A DNA stretch of 20,851 nucleotides from JAERML01 sp035687895. Lineage in GTDB: Bacteria; Bacteroidota; Ignavibacteria; UBA10030; UBA6906. The translations under genes and the position numbers were made by a program. The notes under the pieces were generated by a model. That model worked only from the letters and a program-made list of their open reading frames with translations, was not told the origin of the DNA and did not search any database. Numbering within the stretch: the first letter of the stretch is position 1; every line of letters starts with the position of its first letter. Shown here one piece after another: positions 13,263 through 20,096 of the stretch. Location: NCBI GenBank assembly GCA_035687895.1, contig DASRUE010000168.1, positions 1 through 20,851 on the forward strand. Reading direction: 5' to 3'.

Positions 13263-15155
13263 ATGCGCATTCCCGAAACCAAAATCGACGAGATTCGCTC
13301 TGCTTCCGATATCGTGGACGTTATTTCGTCCTACGTATCGCTGAAAAAGCGCGGGAAGAATTTCCTGGGCCTTTGTCCGTTCCACAAGGAAAAAACTCCG
13401 TCGTTCAATGTCAGCCCTGACAAACAGATGTATCATTGCTTTGGGTGCGGTGTGGGGGGAAATGCCTTCACATTCGTCATGGAGTTGGAGAAAGTCTCGT
13501 TCATTGAGGCGGTCAGGACACTTGCCGACCGGGCGGGTATTGCCCTTCCCACGGAAGGCGGGGACACCACGCAGGCGACGGAGAACGAAGGACTCTACAA
13601 TGTATGTCGGCTTGCCGGCCTCCACTTCCATGAGAACCTGATGTCGACGGTGGAGGGGAAGCTTGCCCTGGAGTATTTCCACCATCGTGGATTTGCTGAC
13701 GAAACAATCCGGAAATTCGGACTTGGCTATTCCATGAACTCATGGGATGACCTGCTGAAGCACGCTCAAGCAAAAGGCATCGACACAACAATTCTGGAGA
13801 AGGCAGGGCTGGTCATCAGACGCGAAGACAACTCCGGCTTGTACGATCGGTTTCGCGGCAGGGCGATGTTTCCGATTTTCTCGCCTTCAGGACGCCCGAT
13901 CGGGTTTGGTGCACGGAAGATGCGGGAAGATGATCCGGTTCCAGGTAAGTACATCAACTCGCCCGAGACCCCGGTATACATCAAGAGCCAGAACCTGTAT
14001 GGACTCTTTCATGCGAAAGATGCGATCCGCGAAAAAGAAAACGCAATTCTCGTGGAAGGATACGCTGATCTCATTTCGGTATTCCAGGCGGGGATCGAGA
14101 ATATCATCGCTTCCAGTGGCACCGCGCTGACTGAAGAGCAGATTCTCCTGATCGGTCGCTATGCAAAGAACATCACATTGGTATATGACGCTGATTCGGC
14201 CGGATCGAAGGCGACAATGCGCGGCGTTGACATGATCATTGAAAACGGTCTCGAAGTGAAGGTGGCAGAACTTCCGGCAGGCGAGGATCCCGATTCCTTC
14301 GTGAGGAAGCATGGAGGGAAGGAATTTCAGAAGTTGTTGGACGGCGCGGTTACATTTCTTGATTTCAAGGCGAGATCATTCCAACAGCAAGGCCTCCTTG
14401 AAACCCCGGAGGGACAAACACGGGCGGTCCGCTCTATTGTCGAGACAATTGCGCGGATGAGCGATGAGCTAAAGAGGAATTTCTACATCAAGAGTGTGGG
14501 CGAGAAATACGGTATCTATGAGACGGTGTTATTCCGCGAGATGGAGAAGCTCATCGGCAAGGGAGGTGCAAAGGCTCAACGTGGGGAAAGGCGGCCATCG
14601 CCGACAATGGGACCTCCCGAAGTGCAGCGACAGGAAGAGACCACACCCGCAACTGTACCACTCCCAGCGACGGAGCGCGACCTGATCAAACTGATGCTCG
14701 AGCATGGCGACGACATGGTGGGATTTGTCTTCTCGCATATTGGGCCGGAAATGTTCTCGCACCCCCGGGGACGCGATGTCATCAAACGTATCCGGGCATG
14801 CGCAGAGAGTGGTCGCAGTTGGGATGCAGCCGCACTTCTCAATGAAATTGATGAACCCGACCTACGGCGGTTCATCACCGACATCACATTCAACAAATAC
14901 GAAGTCAGCCGCGGATGGGCGGAGTTTGGCACCGTTCTCGAAGAGGCTGATCCCGTGGTGATTGCCGAGCATTGCATTCTCATCATGCGCCGTCAGGAGC
15001 TCGACAGGATGCTGGAAGAAAACCAGCGGCGCATGAAAGATGCCGCTGCCCGTGGAGAGCATTTACGGGAATATATGGAACAACACCAGACGTTGCTCAG
15101 AGAAAAGAAAGAACTGGAAACCATTGGCAGCCCAGGCAAAAAGTCTCTTGCATAG
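13263..15155 (+). CDS. dnaG: DNA primase
   Basis: Synthesises RNA primers at the replication fork with the DnaB helicase. The N-terminal CHC2 zinc ribbon has CPFH (C38, H41) and CFGC (C59, C62). The catalytic core follows with GRPIGFGAR (about 210-218), the TOPRIM glutamate in LVEGYADL (E265), SSGTALTEEQ and the metal-binding VYDADSAG (D309, D311), then GEDPDSFVRK (340-349). The C-terminal third, the expected helicase-interaction region, is poorly conserved and ends in a highly charged, probably coiled-coil tail. The start at ATG 13263 gives MRIPETKIDEIR, the usual primase N-terminus. An upstream in-frame ATG at 13242 would add 7 residues. Neither has a clear Shine-Dalgarno sequence. The length of 630 is normal. 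Confidence 0.97.
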   Translation: MRIPETKIDEIRSASDIVDVISSYVSLKKRGKNFLGLCPFHKEKTPSFNVSPDKQMYHCFGCGVGGNAFTFVMELEKVSFIEAVRTLADRAGIALPTEGGDTTQATENEGLYNVCRLAGLHFHENLMSTVEGKLALEYFHHRGFADETIRKFGLGYSMNSWDDLLKHAQAKGIDTTILEKAGLVIRREDNSGLYDRFRGRAMFPIFSPSGRPIGFGARKMREDDPVPGKYINSPETPVYIKSQNLYGLFHAKDAIREKENAILVEGYADLISVFQAGIENIIASSGTALTEEQILLIGRYAKNITLVYDADSAGSKATMRGVDMIIENGLEVKVAELPAGEDPDSFVRKHGGKEFQKLLDGAVTFLDFKARSFQQQGLLETPEGQTRAVRSIVETIARMSDELKRNFYIKSVGEKYGIYETVLFREMEKLIGKGGAKAQRGERRPSPTMGPPEVQRQEETTPATVPLPATERDLIKLMLEHGDDMVGFVFSHIGPEMFSHPRGRDVIKRIRACAESGRSWDAAALLNEIDEPDLRRFITDITFNKYEVSRGWAEFGTVLEEADPVVIAEHCILIMRRQELDRMLEENQRRMKDAAARGEHLREYMEQHQTLLREKKELETIGSPGKKSLA

Positions 15156-15216
15156 AGATTCTCTCCTTGGATCGATCTGATCGCAATTTCTGTTCATCCT
15201 CTCCCTGCTGCATTCC

Positions 15217-16947
15217 ATGAGTTGGGTCTTTGCCGTCATCGGACAGAACCTTTCTCCTCAGGTTGAGATCCTCTCCCAAATTCATACCGTCCCACTCGTC
15301 AGTTTCAAAACCGAGACTCTGTACCTCGCGGCCGGCGGGCTGAAGCAAACGTGTCTGCATCACTTCGGTCCGATTGATGGCAAGCCAGGAGGATGGCTTG
15401 TTCTCGGAACCGGAATACGACTTCACGATGGTTATTGCGCACTTCTTTCAAAGGCCGAATGGGGAGAAGTTCTGGACGAACCAACGCCACGGCTGGAGAA
15501 ACTGGATGGCCACTTTGTTGCCCTCCGGTGGAATGAATCAACAGTAGAGTGTTTCAGCGACCGATTCGGACTCCGTACGCTTTTCATCCTTAAGAAGGAC
15601 GCCTCGGTAGCGATCGCAACACGGCTCGACTGGCTTTCGCACTGGACCGGGGGATTGGACATAGACTTTGCTCAGTTTGGTTCTCATTGGCTGACATTCA
15701 ACCAGTTCTCTCATGAAAGCCTCCTGCAAAAAGTGAAAAGGCTTGGTCCCGGTGGCAGGGGAGTGTGCTCGCAGGAATCCGTTTCGGTCCAATCAAATCC
15801 CTGGCTTCCTTCGGGTTCCGTATCCTCTGAGGAGGAAGCAAGAACAAAGCTCCTCTCATTTCTTCATCCTGAGATCAAGAGCGAAGCCACGATGTCCCTC
15901 GGCCTTTCGGGCGGTCTGGACTCTCGACTTCTGCTGGCGTTGCTTCTCTCTGCAGGCCGGCAACGATTCTCTGTTCATTCCTTCGGGCATTCCCAGGAAC
16001 CCGACGTGAAGATCGCCGGTCGCATTGCAAAGGATGAACATCTCCACCACGAGGTGCTGGATGATTCAGTCCCAGGGCCGCAGGCATTGGTGCCGCAACT
16101 CCAGGACTATGTTGCCCAAACCTATTTGGCCGCGCCCGCGTCAAGCTGGATAAAGCTCCGGTACTATCCCAGACTCCACGCACAACACAAGTGTGTCATT
16201 GATGGAGGCATGGGAGAGATCGCGCGGCGACAGTTCTTGAACCGGCTGCTCCATCGGGGGAAGAAAGTGTTTCGGAGGGGGAACGCGCGACTGATGTATC
16301 CCTACCTTCGAGTGCATCGGCCTTCCATCTTCACGGAAGATGTTGATAGGCAGATGCAAGCCGGTGTCATGGCGCAGCTTGAGCAGGTTTGGCTCGAGAT
16401 GCCGTCTCCAGAAACAATCGGTGTGGAGAATTTTCTCGACCTGTTGATTGTCCGCTACCGATTTCCCAATTATGGTGGTGTGGATCAGGCCCGCATGGAC
16501 GGCGAGATCGTGAGCTATATGCCATTTGCACAACCGTCCTTCGTCGACGCGGCATTTTCGCTGCCGCTGCCCATCAAGAAGAACGGAAGATTATTTCGCA
16601 AGCTGATCCGCGCGCACCGACGCGGACTCACTCACTATCCATTGGTGAAGGGAACGATCACGTATCCGTTCATTCTTCCAACCATCCCGGCGTGGGCATA
16701 CACGACTGTGAAGAAAAGGTTGGGCTTTGCCTACCATGACAGGTCCGGCGTTGAGATGCTTCATGTGCTCTCAGAGTACGTCAGGGATCTTGTGCATTCG
16801 ACATCGGTACGAACCTGTGCCGCGTACCATCATTCCGCCATTCAGAAGATGGTCGAACAGTTCTATTCGGGACGCGTGGAACTCGTTCACCAGGTCGATT
16901 GGTGGCTTTCATTTGAATTGTGGCGCCAGAGTCTGAAAGGACGCTAA
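15217..16947 (+). CDS. Asparagine-synthetase-like protein with degenerate amidotransferase domain
   Basis: A 576-residue protein with the two-domain plan of AsnB. The N-terminal half keeps class II amidotransferase landmarks such as LDGHFVALRW (96-105) and SDRFGLRTLF (114-123). However, it begins MSWVFAV: the catalytic Cys2 that must follow the initiator Met is absent, so it should not hydrolyse glutamine. The C-terminal half has the ATP pyrophosphatase loop LSGGLDSRLLLA (230-241) and GGMGEIARRQ (about 329-338, the position of the usual GGxGDE motif with the acidic residue shifted). It probably adenylates a carboxylate, and the nucleophile is unknown. Related degenerate homologues act in natural-product and polysaccharide pathways. 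It starts 61 nt after dnaG with no clear promoter and is followed by a GT9 operon. Confidence 0.8.
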   Translation: MSWVFAVIGQNLSPQVEILSQIHTVPLVSFKTETLYLAAGGLKQTCLHHFGPIDGKPGGWLVLGTGIRLHDGYCALLSKAEWGEVLDEPTPRLEKLDGHFVALRWNESTVECFSDRFGLRTLFILKKDASVAIATRLDWLSHWTGGLDIDFAQFGSHWLTFNQFSHESLLQKVKRLGPGGRGVCSQESVSVQSNPWLPSGSVSSEEEARTKLLSFLHPEIKSEATMSLGLSGGLDSRLLLALLLSAGRQRFSVHSFGHSQEPDVKIAGRIAKDEHLHHEVLDDSVPGPQALVPQLQDYVAQTYLAAPASSWIKLRYYPRLHAQHKCVIDGGMGEIARRQFLNRLLHRGKKVFRRGNARLMYPYLRVHRPSIFTEDVDRQMQAGVMAQLEQVWLEMPSPETIGVENFLDLLIVRYRFPNYGGVDQARMDGEIVSYMPFAQPSFVDAAFSLPLPIKKNGRLFRKLIRAHRRGLTHYPLVKGTITYPFILPTIPAWAYTTVKKRLGFAYHDRSGVEMLHVLSEYVRDLVHSTSVRTCAAYHHSAIQKMVEQFYSGRVELVHQVDWWLSFELWRQSLKGR

Positions 16948-16962
16948 CCCCGCTGGCGCAGG

Positions 16963-16991
16963 TTGCAATTCACACCGCGGTCGGCTATATT
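16963..16991 (+). promoter_or_regulatory. Promoter of the GT9 operon
   Basis: TTGCAA (16963-16968), a 17-bp spacer and TATATT (16986-16991). An ATG occurs 10 bases after the -10 box, in the same CGTGTCATGA context seen at recG. Confidence 0.7.
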
Positions 16992-17001
16992 TCTCCGTGT
17001 C

Positions 17002-17040
17002 ATGAACGAGTTCGAAGCCTGTTGCGCCAGGTACGCTTGA
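17002..17040 (+). CDS. Possible 12-codon leader ORF, near-leaderless
   Basis: Encodes MNEFEACCARYA. It starts about 4 nt after the predicted transcription start of the GT9 promoter. Its stop overlaps the ATG of a second tiny frame (TGATG at 17038-17042). It probably acts in translation control if it acts at all. The peptide itself resembles nothing known. Confidence 0.35.
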   Translation: MNEFEACCARYA

Positions 17041-17057
17041 TGTCTTCAACACGATGA
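17040..17057 (+). CDS. Possible 5-codon relay ORF before GT9
   Basis: Encodes MSSTR. It overlaps the preceding leader ORF at TGATG and the GT9 start at ATGA (17054-17057). GT9 has no Shine-Dalgarno sequence, so stop-start overlaps could carry terminating ribosomes to its ATG. Very short, so the evidence is positional only. Confidence 0.3.
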   Translation: MSSTR

Positions 17058-18112
17058 AGAAAATCCTTCTAGTTCGGACAGACCGCCTTGGTGACGTCAT
17101 CCTCACACTTCCCATGCTCTCCGCACTTCATGCCTGCTTTCCTGATGCCACTATCACGATGCTACTGAGTCAGTATACCGGGCAAATTGTCGAGGGGAAT
17201 CCACTGGTGCATGAGATTCTCTGGTACGATCACGACGGTCAGCTTTTCCCCTTTCGCAAGATGTGTAGTGAAATTACGAAGCGACGCTTCGATGCAGCGA
17301 TTGTTGTTCACCCCCGGCCGCGACTGGCCTGGCTTCTGTACCGCTCGGGAATTCCGGTCCGGGTAGGAACCGGCTACCGATGGTACTCCGTTCTTTTCAA
17401 TAAGCGGGTATTCGAACATCGAAAAGACGCGAAGCGCCACGAGGTTGAATACAATCTGCGCCTTCTAGAAGCGCTTGACTGCAAATCGGCAAGTGAGCCC
17501 GAGTTTCCAATCGCGGTGCCTCGCGAGGCAGACGATACTGTCGTAATGCTCTACCGCTCGCTGGGTATCACCGATGATGATCTGGTTGTGATACTTCATC
17601 CCGGAAGTGGAGGCTCGGCGAGGGAGTGGCCGGCAGAGTATTTTGGTATACTGGGCGCTCGGCTTATTGAACATCCACATGTGCGGGTGCTGGTGACGGG
17701 GGGAAAGGGGGAGGAACGGAAAGTGGCGGAGATTCTCGTTGCCACCAAGGGGGGCGCAGTGCCGCTCGTCGGGAAGTTGACCGTGAAAGAGCTTGCCGCT
17801 TTGTTCCGCAGAACCCATCTGTTCGTCGGCAATTCGACAGGGCCGCTCCATCTGGCAGCGGCCATGGGGACTCCAGTGATCGGTCTGTATCCGCAGGCGA
17901 AGGCTATGAGTGAAAGACGGTGGGGGCCCTATACGAAAAAGAAGGAAGTGTTCGTCCCTGCGATGCCGGCTTCGTGCGAGAAATGCACCAAGTTACAGGG
18001 CGAACGTTGTCTGTGCATGGCGAGTATTAGTGTAGAGGATGTCTTCGCGGCAGCGTCCAGGTTTCTTGAGAAGCGGCGAGAACCGTACACGAGGGTGAAT
18101 GCGAATGCATAA
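17054..18112 (+). CDS. Glycosyltransferase family 9 (ADP-heptose:LPS heptosyltransferase-like)
   Basis: A 352-residue GT-B fold enzyme of the heptosyltransferase family, expected to add a heptose or related sugar from a nucleotide donor to lipopolysaccharide core or another envelope glycan on the cytoplasmic face of the membrane. N-terminal landmarks: KILLVRTDRLGDVILTLP (3-20). Donor-side landmarks: LHPGSGGSAREWP (181-193) and FVGNSTGPLHLAAAMGTPVIGLY (257-279). A four-cysteine cluster, CEKCTKLQGERCLC (308-321), near the C-terminus is common in GT9 proteins of this type. Sugar and acceptor cannot be read from sequence. The start is set by the KKILLVRTDRLGD opening. The stop overlaps the start of the DUF3108 gene by 14 bases, so the two are translationally coupled. 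Confidence 0.9.
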   Translation: MKKILLVRTDRLGDVILTLPMLSALHACFPDATITMLLSQYTGQIVEGNPLVHEILWYDHDGQLFPFRKMCSEITKRRFDAAIVVHPRPRLAWLLYRSGIPVRVGTGYRWYSVLFNKRVFEHRKDAKRHEVEYNLRLLEALDCKSASEPEFPIAVPREADDTVVMLYRSLGITDDDLVVILHPGSGGSAREWPAEYFGILGARLIEHPHVRVLVTGGKGEERKVAEILVATKGGAVPLVGKLTVKELAALFRRTHLFVGNSTGPLHLAAAMGTPVIGLYPQAKAMSERRWGPYTKKKEVFVPAMPASCEKCTKLQGERCLCMASISVEDVFAAASRFLEKRREPYTRVNANA

Positions 18113-19106
18113 GACAAGCGGTGAAAGAGTGCGATCGGTGGTTGCGGTGTTGGTGGCAATGATTGTCGCTGTGGCGCTCTTTAGTGGCCAGACCACGAAA
18201 ACCACGCCCAAAAACAGGAAGGCGCCCATTACCAAGGCCGCGCGTGCAAAAGCAACCGCGGACAGTATTGCTGCGTTTCGTGCCGACTCCACACAAAAAA
18301 CACTGCGCGCCATTGCCGTTGCCGATTCGATCCGGCAGCAACAATATCTCGATTCACTCGCCCTATGGCGCGAGGATTCCCTCAAGATCTTCCAGCTCCG
18401 GAAGATTAATAACGATGCTTTCGGTGTTGGTGAACGGTTGGTCTTCGAGGTGTCCTATGGCTTCATCAACGCTGGTGAGGCGGTGATGGCCGTTGCTGCA
18501 TATGATTCCATTGCCGGACGAAAGTGCTACCGCGTGGAATTCACCGTCACGTCACACCCGAGCTTCAACTGGATCTATAAGGTGGAAGACCGCTACCTCA
18601 CGTACATCGATGTGGAAGCGATTGCCCCGTGGAAGTTTGAGCAACACATCCGCGAAGGAACCTATCGACGCGACTTCATTGCAGAGTTCGACCAGATCCA
18701 TCATGTGGCGCGGACGACGGAGGGTGAATATCCGATACCTGAATACGTCCACGATATCATGTCGGCGTTCTATTTCTCCCGGACGATCGACTTCTCCAAC
18801 TTCAAGGTGGGTGAAGGTGTCATGCTCAGCAATTTCTACAAGGATAAGAGCCACGAGTTGATGGTAAGGTTTCTTGGACGACAGGAGCTTGAAGTCGAGG
18901 CCGGGACATTCAACACAATTGTTGTAGAGCCGCTGGTGAAGGAAGGGGGATTGTTCAAGAGTGAGGGAAGGATTGTTATCTGGTTATCGGATGACGAACG
19001 GAAGATCCCCGTGCGGGTCAACACCAAAGTCGTCATCGGTTCCATTGACACCGAACTGAAATCCTACTCAGGACTGGTCGGCCCGCTTCGGGCAAGAATC
19101 CAGTAA
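18099..19106 (+). CDS. DUF3108-family envelope protein
   Basis: A 335-residue protein of the DUF3108 family, whose molecular function is not established. Residues about 12-30 form a hydrophobic signal or anchor segment, so the rest is probably periplasmic. Residues 32-105 are a charged linker with many Asp-Ser pairs (TADSI, RADST, VADSI, YLDSL, REDSL) and probably helical. The DUF3108 domain runs from about GVGERLVFEVSYGFINAGEA (109-128) to the end, with the family's EVEAGTFNTIVVEP (about 266-279) and DDERKIPVRV strands. It overlaps the GT9 stop and lies 12 nt before the next gene. GAGGG at 18091-18095 fits ATG 18105 (9-nt spacing) better than ATG 18099. Its operon partners suggest an envelope role. 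Confidence 0.85.
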   Translation: MRMHKTSGERVRSVVAVLVAMIVAVALFSGQTTKTTPKNRKAPITKAARAKATADSIAAFRADSTQKTLRAIAVADSIRQQQYLDSLALWREDSLKIFQLRKINNDAFGVGERLVFEVSYGFINAGEAVMAVAAYDSIAGRKCYRVEFTVTSHPSFNWIYKVEDRYLTYIDVEAIAPWKFEQHIREGTYRRDFIAEFDQIHHVARTTEGEYPIPEYVHDIMSAFYFSRTIDFSNFKVGEGVMLSNFYKDKSHELMVRFLGRQELEVEAGTFNTIVVEPLVKEGGLFKSEGRIVIWLSDDERKIPVRVNTKVVIGSIDTELKSYSGLVGPLRARIQ

Positions 19107-19118
19107 GGACAAAAACAT

Positions 19119-20096
19119 ATGGCGAAGTTCAAACGCGCAGATCTAGCGAAGATCAAAACCATCTCCATCAAGAAGCGCAAGAGCAAGGTGACGCCAGCCG
19201 ACTTTGCGAAGGTGTTTGATGGGAAGCGGGGCTCGTTCGCTGCGTTTGCTGACAGCATGCCCCGGATACTGGTTGCCGATGATCTCCGCACCCTCGTTGA
19301 CGACATCGTTAGATCACGAAAGAAGAACAAGCCCGTCATCCTCATGATGGGTGCTCACGTGATCAAGGTCGGACTCACGCCGGTATTGATCGACCTCATC
19401 CGTCTGAAGGTAATTACCGCTGTGGCAATGAACAGTGCCGCTGCCATTCACGACGTTGAGACAGCGATGTGGGGGAAGACCTCCGAGGATGTGGCGAAGA
19501 ACATTCTGGATGGACGGTTTGGCATGGCACGGGAGACGGGGGAGCTGATGAACAGGACGCTCTCCGACGCATTCCGCAACTCTGATATGGGATACGGCGA
19601 GGCGCTTGGCAAAAAGCTCGTTGCCCTGAAGGCGCCGAACGCACGCGTCAGTCTTCTTGCGACCTGTTACAGTCTCAACATCCCTGTTACGGTTCATGCC
19701 GCCATCGGGACGGACATCATCCACCAGCAACCGAGTATGGATGGCGCGGCAACAGGCGAGCTGACGTTCAGGGATTTCAAGACGCTGGCAGAGCTCTGCA
19801 AAGGGCTGGTGGGTGGCGGAGTTGTGTTGAATGTCGGCTCAGCCGTGATTATGCCAGAGGTTTTCTTGAAGGCGTTGACGGTGGCGCGTAACCTCGGCGC
19901 CCGCGCGAAGGGGTTTACGACAGCAGTGTTCGATATGAATCTGCACTACCGTCCCACAATGAACGTAAAAGTGCGTCCCACGCAGAATGGCGGGCGGGGT
20001 TTGTATTTTACCGGCCACCATGAGATAATGATTCCCCTTCTTGCAGCGATGGTGAAGGCGAAGCTGCAGAAGAAGCGAATTCGACGAAGAAAGTAA
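19119..20096 (+). CDS. Deoxyhypusine-synthase-like protein
   Basis: A 325-residue cytosolic protein. The segment GAHVIKVGLTPVLIDLI (78-94) followed by AMNSAAAIHDVETAMWGKTSEDV (103-125) resembles the NAD-binding region of deoxyhypusine synthase, where an asparagine-rich loop, an IHDxE motif and a G(K/E)TSEDV turn occur in this order. GTDIIHQQPSMDGAATGE (197-214) and VLNVGSAVIMPEVFLKA (236-252) look like further active-site loops. I do not see the C-terminal catalytic lysine context of eukaryotic and archaeal enzymes (around EAVSWGK), so classical deoxyhypusine synthesis is doubtful. Bacterial homologues could act in polyamine chemistry. Both termini are very basic. TAAGGA precedes the ATG, and the stop overlaps the next start (TAATG). 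The family call is from motif memory only. Confidence 0.55.
   Translation: MAKFKRADLAKIKTISIKKRKSKVTPADFAKVFDGKRGSFAAFADSMPRILVADDLRTLVDDIVRSRKKNKPVILMMGAHVIKVGLTPVLIDLIRLKVITAVAMNSAAAIHDVETAMWGKTSEDVAKNILDGRFGMARETGELMNRTLSDAFRNSDMGYGEALGKKLVALKAPNARVSLLATCYSLNIPVTVHAAIGTDIIHQQPSMDGAATGELTFRDFKTLAELCKGLVGGGVVLNVGSAVIMPEVFLKALTVARNLGARAKGFTTAVFDMNLHYRPTMNVKVRPTQNGGRGLYFTGHHEIMIPLLAAMVKAKLQKKRIRRRK

Noticed and set aside
15217..16947. Lasso-peptide cyclase interpretation of the asparagine-synthetase-like protein
   Set aside because: No precursor peptide, leader peptidase or RRE protein is nearby. The neighbours are dnaG and a heptosyltransferase.
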